A stretch of DNA of 64,000 nucleotides from GCA-2720975 sp964469565 (GCA_964469565.1 CAYXZD010000019.1:15234-79233), one strand, 5' to 3'. Shown: positions 1 through 9,052, counted from the first letter of the stretch. Program-made: numbers and translations. The notes: generated by a model from the letters alone, not told the origin.

Positions 1-950
1 TCTGTGACGACTGCACCAGCTTCCTGCGCAACGAGTAACGCGCCGGCGATGTCGTAGGGTTTGGTGGTCTGTGCCACCTGTCCGCGACGTTCGCTGATCC
101 ACTTGCGTGCCTCGACAACCATGCGATAGGTGCCTTGGGCTGTGAGTACGAGCTGTCCAGCATTGCAGATGTACTGGTCGTCGTAACAGTGTGCGAGTTC
201 TGCACCTTCATGTTCTTCAATGCGCTTGAAGAATCCAAGTGAGAGTTGGGCCACGTCCGCACGCAGCTCGGGGTGGAAGGCGAAGAAGGGCATGTATCCG
301 TGGTCAGGGCGGACATCGGTGTCTGCGCGAAGGGTGTGCTGGCCGATGAGACGGCCGTCTTCTACGTCCACCTCATACAGCCTGGCGCCAGCGCCGCGGC
401 AGGCCGTGATGCGTTGGGAAAGGCGCGCACGGGAATCGGGAAGTTCGGTTAGGCAGGCTAGGAGAATCTCGCGTTGAGAGGGGGTGCTTGGGCCTGGGGG
501 TGCAAGTGCAGTGACCACCCAGGCCGAGCGCATGTCGAGCATCAGGTGGCGAGTGCCGTCTACGGGGTCCAGTGCAAGGCGTGGCCCCCCGTGGTCAAAA
601 CCATCCAGCGCCCGGCAGCCCCCCTGGCCATCGGGCCCTTTGTGCCGCCACCCGGCGTCTTCTGTGAGCAGGGACAGGGGGCCGCAACAGGCGCGCTCGT
701 CCAGCCAGCGGCTGACCTCAGCTTCGACGGCTTCATCGATTCCAAAGGTTGCATCCCCCGCTCCTACGGAGACGGGGCGGCTGACCTTGTCGAGCCGGCC
801 ACTCCGGAGGGCTGCGGACATGGTCTCGCGAGCACAGCACCGGAGGCGCTCTCCCAATGTAGTGAGGTGGGGTTCCCACTCTAGGGCTAGGTGTTCGGGA
901 TCTCCGGATGAGGAGAGGGCTCCGGTAGAGGGATCAGAGGGTGCTGGCAT
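1..950 (-). CDS. Inositol monophosphatase family protein (3' end outside window)
   Basis: The reading frame starts at ATG 950 and stays open to base 1, so about 316 residues are seen and the C-terminus is missing. It carries the metal-binding signature of the FIG/inositol monophosphatase superfamily: LLTEDAG near residue 112, then DPVDGTRHLMLDMRSAW near residue 145 (the DPxDGT motif), and late in the frame KPYDIAGALLVAQEAGAVV, the usual aspartate-containing C-terminal motif. Family members hydrolyse small phosphate esters (inositol phosphates, fructose bisphosphate, PAP) with Mg2+. The substrate cannot be decided here. The first ~30 residues have no family counterpart that I recognise. The gene is divergent from trxB, with 106 bp between starts. 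Confidence 0.85.
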   Translation of the reverse strand, partial: MPAPSDPSTGALSSSGDPEHLALEWEPHLTTLGERLRCCARETMSAALRSGRLDKVSRPVSVGAGDATFGIDEAVEAEVSRWLDERACCGPLSLLTEDAGWRHKGPDGQGGCRALDGFDHGGPRLALDPVDGTRHLMLDMRSAWVVTALAPPGPSTPSQREILLACLTELPDSRARLSQRITACRGAGARLYEVDVEDGRLIGQHTLRADTDVRPDHGYMPFFAFHPELRADVAQLSLGFFKRIEEHEGAELAHCYDDQYICNAGQLVLTAQGTYRMVVEARKWISERRGQVAQTTKPYDIAGALLVAQEAGAVVT

Positions 951-960
951 GGTTCACTGC

Positions 961-966
961 AGGATA
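961..966 (-). promoter_or_regulatory. -10-like hexamer TATCCT for the phosphatase gene
   Basis: On the minus strand TATCCT lies 10 nt before ATG 950. It fits the TANNNT pattern found just upstream of many starts in this window. No convincing -35 box accompanies it. The transcript would have almost no 5' leader. Confidence 0.35.
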
Positions 967-995
967 CCCGATCGACAATGCTCCTGACGGGTGAC

Positions 996-1023
996 TTGAG
1001 ACTCAGCGGTGGCTCTCTACACT
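996..1023 (+). promoter_or_regulatory. Promoter of trxB (TTGAGA-16-TACACT)
   Basis: TTGAGA at 996-1001 and TACACT at 1018-1023 are separated by 16 bp, close to a standard sigma-70 promoter. Transcription would start near 1030 and give a leader of about 27 nt before ATG 1057. Because the -10 lies inside the longer open frame that begins at 1009, it supports 1057 as the real start. Confidence 0.5.
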
Positions 1024-1056
1024 TGTGCTCCCGAATCCTCTCTTCGCAAGTCTTCA

Positions 1057-1992
1057 ATGAGCACCACCCTACACGACGTCGTCATCATCGGTTCCGGCCC
1101 CGCGGGCTACACAGCTGCAATCTACAGCGCACGCGCGAACCTCAAACCCACACTATTCCAAGGCATGCAGCCAGGGGGACAGTTGACCATCACAACGGAC
1201 GTGGAAAACTTCCCCGGTTACCCCGATGGCGTAACGGGCCCAGCCATGATGGAGGACTTGCAAAAGCAGGCCGAGCGGTTTGGCACGCAGATGCAATTTG
1301 AGGAAATCGTTGAGGTGGATTTCTCCAAGCGGCCGTTCACTCTCAAGACCGATTTTGGCGAGCACCAGGCCAAGAGCGTGATCATTGCGACGGGCGCATC
1401 CGCGCGCTTGTTAGGGCTTGAAAGTGAGAAAACACTCATGGGGCATGGCGTCTCAGCTTGCGCAACCTGTGATGGCGCATTCTTCCCAGATAAGCACGTG
1501 CTCATTGTCGGGGGCGGGGATTCGGCGATGGAAGAAGCTATCTATCTGACTCGCTTTGCGTCCAAGGTCACTGTGGTCCACCGCCGTGATGGCTTCAGCG
1601 CCTCGCGCATCATGGTGGAACGGGCTCAGGCCAATGAGAAGATTGACTGGATGCTCTTCAAGACGGTGAAAGACATTCTGGCGGGAGAGGATGGGAAGGT
1701 GAACAGGGTTGTCGTCGTCGACACTCGTGATGGCTCGGAGGCCGAGGTGGAGTGTGACGGAATCTTTATTGCCATCGGCCACAGCCCCAATTCGTCCCTC
1801 TTCACGGGGCAACTCGACCTTGATGAGACGGGTTACATCCAGGTGCATGAGGGCACCCGCACCTCTGTTGAGGGTGTCTTCGCCTGTGGCGATGTGATGG
1901 ACCACCGCTATCGCCAGGCCATTACTGCAGCCGGGACTGGTTGCATGGCAGCCATCGACGCAGAACGGTGGCTTGAGCTCCAAGGAGAGTAG
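1057..1992 (+). CDS. trxB: Thioredoxin-disulfide reductase
   Basis: This 311-residue flavoprotein transfers electrons from NADPH through FAD to thioredoxin in the cytoplasm. The FAD-binding motif GSGPAGYTAAIYSARA is near the N-terminus. The redox pair CATC is at residues 135-138, the same numbering as in E. coli TrxB. The NADPH-binding GGGDSAMEEA follows, and the C-terminal FAD motif ACGDVMDHRYRQA is present. The length is normal. An ATG at 1009 would add 16 non-conserved residues. ATG 1057 (MSTTLHDVV) fits the family start and the promoter position. A periplasmic selenium-type peroxiredoxin and a thioredoxin-like protein also occur in the window, but neither is adjacent. Confidence 0.96.
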   Translation: MSTTLHDVVIIGSGPAGYTAAIYSARANLKPTLFQGMQPGGQLTITTDVENFPGYPDGVTGPAMMEDLQKQAERFGTQMQFEEIVEVDFSKRPFTLKTDFGEHQAKSVIIATGASARLLGLESEKTLMGHGVSACATCDGAFFPDKHVLIVGGGDSAMEEAIYLTRFASKVTVVHRRDGFSASRIMVERAQANEKIDWMLFKTVKDILAGEDGKVNRVVVVDTRDGSEAEVECDGIFIAIGHSPNSSLFTGQLDLDETGYIQVHEGTRTSVEGVFACGDVMDHRYRQAITAAGTGCMAAIDAERWLELQGE

Positions 1993-2011
1993 GGTTCAAA
2001 GCAGTGCAGCT

Positions 2012-2040
2012 TTGAAGCGCCGGGGGGGGTGCACTACACT
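2012..2040 (+). promoter_or_regulatory. Promoter TTGAAG-17-TACACT ahead of glycosyltransferase operon
   Basis: TTGAAG (2012-2017) and TACACT (2035-2040) have ideal 17-bp spacing. Only 9 nt separate the hexamer from ATG 2050, so the mRNA would be leaderless or nearly so. It lies in the 57-bp gap after trxB and would let the glycosyltransferase genes be transcribed on their own. Confidence 0.5.
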
Positions 2041-2049
2041 GGGCACCCC

Positions 2050-4515
2050 ATGCGCGTTGCTCTAGTTGTTCACGGTCTGCCTCCCTACGCATGCACCGGT
2101 GTAGAGACTCACGCGGCCAATCTGGCCGGTACTCTCTCGGAACAGGGGGTGCAGGTCGAGGTTTTTTCACCCTTGTCTGGTCAGGGCGGTATTCCCTACG
2201 CCCAGCGCCGGGAGGTGCGCAGAGACGGAGTCGGGCAGGGGTCCTGGGCCGTGACTTGGTTGCATATCCCAGACAACCTCGATCTAACCAAGGGGGGAAC
2301 TCAGCGTGCCATGGCCCAGGCCTTTGGCGCGTTCCTCGACCGCGAACGCCCCGATTGTGTGCACTTTGAACACTTGCTGAGATTGGGATCCGGGTTGGTG
2401 GATGCTGTCCAGGCACGCGGGCTCCCCAGCCTCTACAGGGCCCACGATTACTATCTAGCCAGCGAGTTCCCGACCCTCTGCGCACCTGACCTCACTTCCA
2501 TGGACCTAGCCGATGGCGACGCCCAGGCTCGTGCGCGGCTCGGTCGCGACTATCTCGATGGGATCCAACACTTGGGAGATCACCATGGCTGGGTGTTGCC
2601 TGGCGAGCTTCAGCCTCAAGAGGCGGATCATCTCGATACCTTGCTGCATGGCCCGAGTCAGAATCTGGCCGGCCTCGTGGCTGCTCGGAATGCGGTACAG
2701 GCCCATCGGGCCATAGGCCGCTCCATCGTCAGCGGTGTCGATCGCACCTACGCCAGTTCGGTACAGTTGCTCGCTGAGTTGAGCCCGTTTGCCGGCCGTG
2801 CGATCGAGTGTCAGCCCGCGGGGGTGGCGGTGCGGGACGGCGAGGCGGTCCCCCGGGGGGGCCATCGTTCGTTATCCGAAGTCTGCCGGCCCTTGCGCTT
2901 TGGATTCATGGGGGGGATTCACAAGCATAAGGGGCTGCACGTGTTGATGGAGGCCGTGGCGGGGCTCGATCGGAGTGAGGCTCACTTGGTGGTTCATGGG
3001 ACGGGGACAGATCCAAAATACCTGCAGAGCATGCGCGAAAAGGCGCGGAGTCTTGGAGCCTCCTGGAATGGTGGCTTCGGTGCCGAGGATGTGCCGAGGG
3101 TGCTCGCGGGCATCGACGTATTGGTGGTTCCTTCTCTGTGGGTCGAAAACGCTCCCTTTGTCATCTTGGAGGCCTTTGCCGCCGGGATCCCTGTCATTGC
3201 CGCATACAGTGAGTTCTTGAAAGACTGCGTGCAGGATCAGGTGAATGGTCTGCTCTTTGAGCGGGGAAACGCAGAGCAGCTGCAAGCGTGTATGCAGCGC
3301 TTCCTTGTGGAGGATGATCTGCTAGGGGACTTGTGTGCCGGAATCAGGACGCCCTACTCCATCCATGACGAGGCGCTGGCCTGGGGTGCGGTCTACGCTG
3401 ACCTGGTGGAACGAAACAGGCGCAAGCAGGCTCAACCCAGCCTCCCGGCACACCTAGAAGAGTTTGCTGCCCGCTATCGCGAATTGCGCGATCTGCCCTT
3501 GCGCGAACTTTTCTTGCAGGTGAGTCATGGCCTTGATTTGCTCGGAGATCAACTGGGGGTCGGAGCATCGAATGCTCAACTGCTGGCGGAGGCGGTTTCT
3601 CAGGGGAGCCGAATGCGGGATGAATCCAAAGAGAGCCGGCGGGTGCTCGAATGGGTGGAGCGCGAGGGGGCTCAGCGCAAGGAGGCACTCGACGAGGCTC
3701 AGCGCTGTTCTCGCTGGCGGGAGAGCCAATTGGAGGACTTGCAGGATCAGCTCCGGTGGTATGAGGAGCGCATCGAATCGGGATTGGCTTCTCGCAATCA
3801 GATTCAGGCTCAGCACGATCAACTGGAGCGGGCAAAGTCTGCAGCAGATCAGGCACTCGACGCAGTGATTCAGGAACGAGATTGGTTGTCCCAGCAGCGT
3901 GAGGGGCAGTCGCTTCAGGAGGCAGAGGATGCGCGCCAACTACGAGATTCGCAGGCGGCTGTGCAGAGCTTGACAGAGGAGTGCACATGGCTGAGGGGGC
4001 AACTCGATTCAGCAACCGAATGCCAAGCGCACCTATCTCATCAGTTGCAGGACACCCAAGGACACATCCAGCGGCTTGAGGATGATAGGAGAGAGCAGGA
4101 TCGTCTGGTCGGTGATGCGCACAGCCAATTGGCAACACTCCAAGGCCAACGTTCGGATGTGGAAGAGTTTCTCGAGGGCGTGCAAACTGAACTGGAGTCC
4201 TTGCGCGCTCACGAGACTTGGTTGAGCAGCGAAGTGAGCCAACTGCTTAGGCACGTGCTCTCGGGTCCAGCTCGACAGGAAGCTGAGCCCGACCCCGCGG
4301 AGCTTGCACGCGATCTGAGCGAAGGAGCCCGCGAGTTGGCACGCATCGTCGCCGAATTGGGATGGCGCCGAAGGGAGATGATGAATGCAGGCTTGGGTGC
4401 CGATTCATGGCGTGCCCGCCTAGTCGGCGGGGATCTTGCGCATCGAGCTCAGCGGTGGCTCTCGACGGAAGAGCTTGGATCATCCCTAGTCTCTGGGGCG
4501 GAGGATGTGCGGTGA
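2050..4515 (+). CDS. GT4-family glycosyltransferase with long C-terminal coiled coil
   Basis: The protein has 821 residues. Its first ~450 form a GT-B glycosyltransferase. The N-terminal part starts VALVVHGLPP with a glycine-containing loop. The C-terminal Rossmann half contains GFMGGIHKHKGLHVL near residue 285 and the nucleotide-sugar motif SLWVENAPFVILEAFAAG near 360, which carries the EX7E-like acid. An insertion of about 80 residues (around 150-230) separates the usual N-domain elements. Residues ~470-740 are glutamine-, glutamate- and arginine-rich with heptad character, so a long coiled coil is likely. No membrane segment is visible. It probably builds a surface glycan together with the GT2 enzyme encoded next, which it overlaps by one base (TGATG). 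The donor and acceptor are unknown. Confidence 0.85.
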   Translation: MRVALVVHGLPPYACTGVETHAANLAGTLSEQGVQVEVFSPLSGQGGIPYAQRREVRRDGVGQGSWAVTWLHIPDNLDLTKGGTQRAMAQAFGAFLDRERPDCVHFEHLLRLGSGLVDAVQARGLPSLYRAHDYYLASEFPTLCAPDLTSMDLADGDAQARARLGRDYLDGIQHLGDHHGWVLPGELQPQEADHLDTLLHGPSQNLAGLVAARNAVQAHRAIGRSIVSGVDRTYASSVQLLAELSPFAGRAIECQPAGVAVRDGEAVPRGGHRSLSEVCRPLRFGFMGGIHKHKGLHVLMEAVAGLDRSEAHLVVHGTGTDPKYLQSMREKARSLGASWNGGFGAEDVPRVLAGIDVLVVPSLWVENAPFVILEAFAAGIPVIAAYSEFLKDCVQDQVNGLLFERGNAEQLQACMQRFLVEDDLLGDLCAGIRTPYSIHDEALAWGAVYADLVERNRRKQAQPSLPAHLEEFAARYRELRDLPLRELFLQVSHGLDLLGDQLGVGASNAQLLAEAVSQGSRMRDESKESRRVLEWVEREGAQRKEALDEAQRCSRWRESQLEDLQDQLRWYEERIESGLASRNQIQAQHDQLERAKSAADQALDAVIQERDWLSQQREGQSLQEAEDARQLRDSQAAVQSLTEECTWLRGQLDSATECQAHLSHQLQDTQGHIQRLEDDRREQDRLVGDAHSQLATLQGQRSDVEEFLEGVQTELESLRAHETWLSSEVSQLLRHVLSGPARQEAEPDPAELARDLSEGARELARIVAELGWRRREMMNAGLGADSWRARLVGGDLAHRAQRWLSTEELGSSLVSGAEDVR

Positions 4516-5471
4516 TGCCAATCAGGCCCACTCCAGTTGTCAGCGCGGTCATCCCCGCCCTCGACGATCAAGCCCTGCTAGAGCGCCACCTGCCGCCCCT
4601 TCTCACGGAACTGGAGACGTGGGAGTCCCAGGTCGTGCTGGTGGACGACACGGGGAAGGGGCGTTTGGATGCTTGGGCTCGGAGTCGATTCCCAGAGGAT
4701 CACGGGGGTAGGCTGGTGGTTCATGCCCGTCGCGAGAACAGCGGTTATGCGGCGGCGCTATTGGATGGGGCAAGGGTGGCTAGAGGGGAACTGCTGCTTT
4801 GTCTCAATCCAGATGTGTGCATTCGGCCCGGGTTCCTAGCTCCTCTAGTCGAGGTGATGGAGGACCCAAGTGTCTTTGCTGCCTCTCCTCGGGTCCTGCT
4901 CCAGGGCGAAGAAGACCAGGCTGAGTCACACAACGTGATTCAGCAGCACGACGGTCGCCTGCGGGTGAAGCCGATTCCACCGGTGCAGCGGAGATTCACA
5001 AACTCTATTCCATTTGCGGTGGGGGGGGCCATGATCCTGAGCCGCGCGGAGTTTCTTGGCGGAGGCGGCTTCGATCCACTGTTCGAACCATTCTATTGGG
5101 AGGATGTGGACCTGGGCCTGTGTGCTTGGCGACGGGGTCAGCGGGTTGTTGAAGTGGCGGAGTCCGTAGTGGAGCATCACCACCGGGGCACGATTGGTGC
5201 GCACGTTCCCGAAGAGCTGATTCTTGCCGCGATTGAAAAGAATAGGCACCAAATCCTCTGGAAGCACATCGATGCAGAGCAGGAGGGATGTCAACTCGTT
5301 GGGTCACTCATGCGCGATGCGATTGACGCAGCCGCTGGTGATCGTCGGGAGGAGCTCATCTGGTTAGGCCTTGCCTTGCAAGAACTGGCAGCTGTAGAGC
5401 ACAGCCGTCAAACGCTTGGCCCAAGTGTTGTCAGCCTACGATCCTGCTTGGCACGCAGCGCCCCAAAGTAA
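4515..5471 (+). CDS. Glycosyltransferase family 2 protein
   Basis: 318 residues with the GT-A fold of family 2. It opens VSAVIPALDDQALLERHLPP. It has NSGYAAALLDGARVARGELL followed by LNPDVCI (the DXD-like metal site) near residues 80-105, and FEPFYWEDVDLGLCAWRRG near 210, the acceptor-side ED motif typical of rhamnosyltransferase-like enzymes. A longer frame opens at 4362 inside the upstream gene, but ATG 4515 overlaps the upstream stop as TGATG, the expected coupled start. The C-terminal ~80 residues are helical and not conserved as far as I can tell. The likely role is sugar transfer in cell-surface polysaccharide synthesis. Confidence 0.85.
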   Translation: MPIRPTPVVSAVIPALDDQALLERHLPPLLTELETWESQVVLVDDTGKGRLDAWARSRFPEDHGGRLVVHARRENSGYAAALLDGARVARGELLLCLNPDVCIRPGFLAPLVEVMEDPSVFAASPRVLLQGEEDQAESHNVIQQHDGRLRVKPIPPVQRRFTNSIPFAVGGAMILSRAEFLGGGGFDPLFEPFYWEDVDLGLCAWRRGQRVVEVAESVVEHHHRGTIGAHVPEELILAAIEKNRHQILWKHIDAEQEGCQLVGSLMRDAIDAAAGDRREELIWLGLALQELAAVEHSRQTLGPSVVSLRSCLARSAPK

Positions 5472-5574
5472 CCCGTCCATCGGGCAGTGCGGCTGTCACG
5501 ATCGGACTCTTTCAATGCGGAGCGGATCGGCCGCCGCTTCCATTCTCAAGGAGACGTACTTAGGCTGGGGCTCA

Positions 5575-7056
5575 ATGGGTTACCAAATCGTTGCGACCTC
5601 GCTGGGTATGGTCGACATGCGTACGCGCATGCCCTTTCGATTTGGAATTGTCCAGGTGGCCGCCATGCCACACATCATGCTCGATCTGTCCCTTGTGGTG
5701 GACGGAAAGCAAGTCCTAGGGCAGGCAGCCGAGAGCCTCGTGCCCAAGTGGTTCCAGAAGGATCCTGAGTCAACCCATGGCCAGGATGTGAATGCCATGC
5801 TTGCGGTGATTGAGCAAGCTTGCAAGTTGGCTCTCGAGACTCCAGAAGCGACAACACCTTTTGCCTTTTGGCAAAGCCTGTACGCACGTCAAGCCGAGTG
5901 GGGGACAGCCCAAGGTTATCCATCCCTCTTGTGGGGCCTGGGCTTGAGTCTGGTCGAGCGGGCGATCATCGATGGGGCCTGCCGGGCGGCGGGAATCCCG
6001 TTTGGGTGGGCCCTCCGGTCAGGACACTTAGGCTTTCAGCCCGGGGAGTTGCATTCCGAACTTGCTGGACGCGTTTGGCAGACACTCTTGCCCGAGGCAC
6101 CGCGTCGAGAGGTTTTCTTGCGCCACACCATCGGTATGTCCGATCCCCTGCATGTGCGGGATATTTCGCACGATCAGCGCGTAGAGGATGGCCTGCCCCA
6201 GGCGCTCGATGAGTGCATCGATTCCTATGGCCTCAAGTACTTCAAGATGAAGTTGTGCGGCCAAGATGAACAGGATCGCGAGAGGCTTGTGAGAGTGCTT
6301 GCGCTCTTGGAGGAGAGATCGCGTGGGTTCAAACTAACGCTGGACGGCAATGAGCAGTATCCCGACCTTGATGCCTTCGCCGCTTCGTGGGAACGGCTGG
6401 TGGCCGATCCTGATCTAGCCAGTTTGAAGGATCATTTGCTCTTCGTGGAGCAACCACTCCCGCGCGCAGTCAGTTTGTTGGACAGCACGTTTCAGGACCT
6501 GAAGGCATGGCGCGCAGGGCCCCCTATCATCATCGATGAATCGGATGGGGATGTGGATACCGCGCGCAGGGCCATGGACGGTGGTTATGCGGGTACTAGT
6601 CACAAGAATTGCAAGGGGGTGTTCAAGAGCATTGCCAATGCCTGCTTGAGTGAGTCCCGCCGCCAAGCGAACCCCGCTGCGGTCTGTATCATGAGTAGCG
6701 AGGACTTGACCAACATTGGACCTTTGGCTCTGTTGCAAGATCTGAGCGTGCTCGCTTCACTGGGAATGACCCACACAGAGCGTAACGGACACCATTACCT
6801 GCGCGGACTCTCTATGTTTCCAGGGATGATCCAGGACAGGACTGTTGAGGAGCATGGCAAACTCTTTCACCGTCACGCAGACGGCTTTGCTACTTTGACG
6901 GTGAACGATGGCAGCCTGCAATTGGGCAGCGTTGTCGATTCGGGCCTCGGCTGGCATCAGCCCGTCGATACTTCTTTCACCACGCCACTTTCCGAATGGG
7001 ACTATTCAGCCCTCGCCGCAGTTCAGGCCTCTGCGATTCCTTGCAAGCCTTCGTAA
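5575..7056 (+). CDS. Mandelate racemase/muconate lactonizing enzyme (enolase superfamily) protein
   Basis: About 493 residues, longer than the usual 350-400. The N-terminal capping domain begins IVATSLGMVDMRTRMPFRFG. The barrel carries the superfamily catalytic set in order: KMK near residue 224 (KxK motif), LDGNEQY near 256, FVEQP near 290 and IIIDESDG near 320 as Mg2+ ligands, then SHKNCKG near 343 as the second base region. These enzymes abstract the alpha-proton of a carboxylate (epimerases, dehydratases, cycloisomerases). The substrate is unknown. An in-frame ATG at 5515 would add 20 residues. ATG 5575 lies closer to the conserved start. It sits behind two glycosyltransferases and may or may not share their pathway. 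Confidence 0.8.
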   Translation: MGYQIVATSLGMVDMRTRMPFRFGIVQVAAMPHIMLDLSLVVDGKQVLGQAAESLVPKWFQKDPESTHGQDVNAMLAVIEQACKLALETPEATTPFAFWQSLYARQAEWGTAQGYPSLLWGLGLSLVERAIIDGACRAAGIPFGWALRSGHLGFQPGELHSELAGRVWQTLLPEAPRREVFLRHTIGMSDPLHVRDISHDQRVEDGLPQALDECIDSYGLKYFKMKLCGQDEQDRERLVRVLALLEERSRGFKLTLDGNEQYPDLDAFAASWERLVADPDLASLKDHLLFVEQPLPRAVSLLDSTFQDLKAWRAGPPIIIDESDGDVDTARRAMDGGYAGTSHKNCKGVFKSIANACLSESRRQANPAAVCIMSSEDLTNIGPLALLQDLSVLASLGMTHTERNGHHYLRGLSMFPGMIQDRTVEEHGKLFHRHADGFATLTVNDGSLQLGSVVDSGLGWHQPVDTSFTTPLSEWDYSALAAVQASAIPCKPS

Positions 7057-7097
7057 CCCGCCCCTCTGGTGATGCCAGCCCCTCTGCTCGGCGGCCC

Positions 7098-8384
7098 TTG
7101 AGGCTCCTCGCCCTCGGCCTGACGATCGGGGCCTCCTGTGGATTCAGCACGGGAATTGCTCGGTGCGCTGCTCTCCAGGATGGAGTTGCCTCGCCTCCCC
7201 TCTTCTTGCACCGATTCGAGCGACAGGTTCTCAGCGATACGTACTTTTCGGAGGGGGCAGCAGTAGGTGACATCGACGGCGACGGACGCATGGATGTGAC
7301 CTGTGGGCCCGTCTGGTATCGAGGGCCCGATTTCATAGAGGGTGGGGAAATCCGCCCAGCAGTCCCTCAAGATCGCGCTCGCTATACAGACCATTTCTTT
7401 TCCTGGTTGCACGACTTCAATGGGGATGGATATCTCGATCTCTTGGCCGTGGGGTTTCCGGGAACACCCGGGTATGTCTATGAGAATCCGGGCCCGCAAA
7501 ACCTTGACCAGCATTGGAAGAAGCATGAGATCCTAAACAGGGTTGCTAACGAGTCGCCGCAGTTCATCCAGCTTGTCGATGGTTCCGAACCCGAACTCGT
7601 GTGTACGAACGGGGGACGGTTTGGGTATGCCACTTGGGACCCCAAAGACCCGTGGACTCCATGGGTGTTCCATGCGATTTCAGATCAGGTGGCTCCAGCA
7701 CAGTTTGGGCATGGGCTTGGTGTGGGGGACATTGATGGGGATGGTCGCCAGGATGTGATTGCAAAAAACGGTTGGTACGCACAGCCCGACCACCTAGACG
7801 GTGACCCAAAGTGGACCTATCACAAGGTGCGCTTCGCAGGTCCCGGAGGAGCTGAGATGTATGCGTTGGACGTGGATGGCGACGGGGACTCGGACGTGGT
7901 CACAAGCCTCGCGGCTCATGAGTTTGGATTAGCTTGGTATGAACAGGTTCGCGAGGGGGATGCGATTACCTTTAGGCAGCACCTTATTATGGGCGCTGAA
8001 CCAGGGCAGAACCCCTATGGGTTGCATTTCAGTGAATTGCATTCGGTGTTAGTGACCGATGTGGATGGGGATGGCCTAAAGGACATTGTGACGGGCAAGA
8101 CGTACTACTCTCACCACGAACAAAGTACGGACTGGGATGCGGGTGCTGTGGTGTACTGGTTTCGTCTTGAGCGTAGCGCGGCAGGGTCCGTGCGCTGGGT
8201 GCCCCATCAGGCGGCAGCGGAGTCTGGGATTGGTCGACAAATCGTCGTGGCTGACATCGATGCGGATGGCCACCGGGACATCATTGTCGGTGGGATGAAG
8301 GGTTGCAGTGTCTTGCGGCACATCGCTCGGGCTGCTACCGAGGCCGAATGGCGTGAGGCGCAACCCAGATTCCTAGACGATTAG
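7098..8384 (+). CDS. Exported FG-GAP/VCBS repeat protein
   Basis: The protein contains at least six calcium-binding loops spaced along a likely beta-propeller: GDIDGDGRMDV, FNGDGYLDL, GDIDGDGRQDV, DVDGDGDSDV, DVDGDGLKDI and DIDADGHRDI. Such proteins are extracellular and often bind ligands or other surfaces. Planctomycetes encode many of them. The start is uncertain. TTG 7098 begins LRLLALGLTIGASCG, a good signal peptide, just after the upstream gene. ATG 6996 is also in frame but would overlap the enolase-type gene by 61 nt and place 34 charged residues before the hydrophobic core. No catalytic motif was seen. Confidence 0.8.
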   Translation: MRLLALGLTIGASCGFSTGIARCAALQDGVASPPLFLHRFERQVLSDTYFSEGAAVGDIDGDGRMDVTCGPVWYRGPDFIEGGEIRPAVPQDRARYTDHFFSWLHDFNGDGYLDLLAVGFPGTPGYVYENPGPQNLDQHWKKHEILNRVANESPQFIQLVDGSEPELVCTNGGRFGYATWDPKDPWTPWVFHAISDQVAPAQFGHGLGVGDIDGDGRQDVIAKNGWYAQPDHLDGDPKWTYHKVRFAGPGGAEMYALDVDGDGDSDVVTSLAAHEFGLAWYEQVREGDAITFRQHLIMGAEPGQNPYGLHFSELHSVLVTDVDGDGLKDIVTGKTYYSHHEQSTDWDAGAVVYWFRLERSAAGSVRWVPHQAAAESGIGRQIVVADIDADGHRDIIVGGMKGCSVLRHIARAATEAEWREAQPRFLDD

Positions 8385-8464
8385 GGCCGTCGGGACAGAC
8401 CGAATCTAATGGGGAGGGGAGGTATCGATCCCTTCCAGGAGCACGGTGGCAAGCTTGGAGTGGA

Positions 8465-9052
8465 TTACTCCTGCAATTCGCGCCAGGCTGCTAGCACGTC
8501 GTTTCCGTGGGTGCTCACATTGACAGACTTCATGATGTGTCTCACCTTGCCCTTGGGGTCGATCAGAAAGCTCACCCGTTTCGCCATCGGGTGTTTGGCC
8601 ATGAGGACGTTGTACTTGAGCGACGCGCTCGCGTCGGGATCGGACAGGAGTGGATAGGTAAGCTTTTCTTGCTTGTGGAATGCGGACTGGGCCTGGACGT
8701 CGTCCGTGCTGATTCCCAACACGTGTACGCCAAGTTGCCTCAACTCGTCTGCTGCAGACCGCAGCGACCGAACTTCCAACACTCATCCGGGGGTTGCTGC
8801 CTTGGGAAAGAAGGCCAGCACGGTCCAATGGCTGCGCTGGCCTCCGACGAGGACGGCATGGCCGCGGTGGTCATTGAGGCGCAAAAGAGGGGCGGCCTGA
8901 CCCAACTCTAATTCCTTGGGTTCAGCCTTGGTTTTGGGCTCCTGCGGTAACTGGGCAGTAGGTGTGCCGGTCATGGGGCTCAGTCCCAGGCAAACGATGG
9001 CGAGCGTCGTCCCCAAGACTCTGCTCACGTGGGGGGGCAAAGGGGTGTGCAT
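8465..9052 (-). CDS. Exported peroxiredoxin, probable selenoprotein with in-frame TGA (U90)
   Basis: Read through one TGA, this is a 195-residue PrxQ/BCP-like peroxiredoxin with an N-terminal signal peptide (VLGTTLAIVCLGLSPMTG). The active-site strand reads VLAFFPKAATPG, then TGA at 8785-8783, then VLEVRSLRSAADEL. The TGA replaces exactly the peroxidatic cysteine of the PxxxTxxC motif, and the downstream half (GISTDDVQAQSAFHK, YPLLSDPD, VSFLIDPKGKVRHI) continues in the same frame. No other cysteine remains in the mature part, so without selenocysteine the protein would have no catalytic residue. A hairpin of bacterial SECIS type follows the TGA. The alternative, a nonsense mutation in a pseudogene, is less likely because both halves are intact. 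It would reduce peroxides in the periplasm. Confidence 0.8.
8747..8768 (-). promoter_or_regulatory. Candidate bacterial SECIS element of the peroxiredoxin mRNA
   Basis: On the minus-strand RNA, GUC plus GCUGC (8768-8761) pairs with GCAGC and GAC (8755-8747), with one bulged A at 8750. The apical loop is GGUCU (8760-8756). The loop starts after 22 nt counted from the UGA. As I recall, bacterial SECIS elements need a stem-loop roughly 16-37 nt after UGA with a G among the first loop bases, and the E. coli fdhF loop also contains GGUCU. The hairpin lies within coding sequence, as bacterial elements do. Confidence 0.65.
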
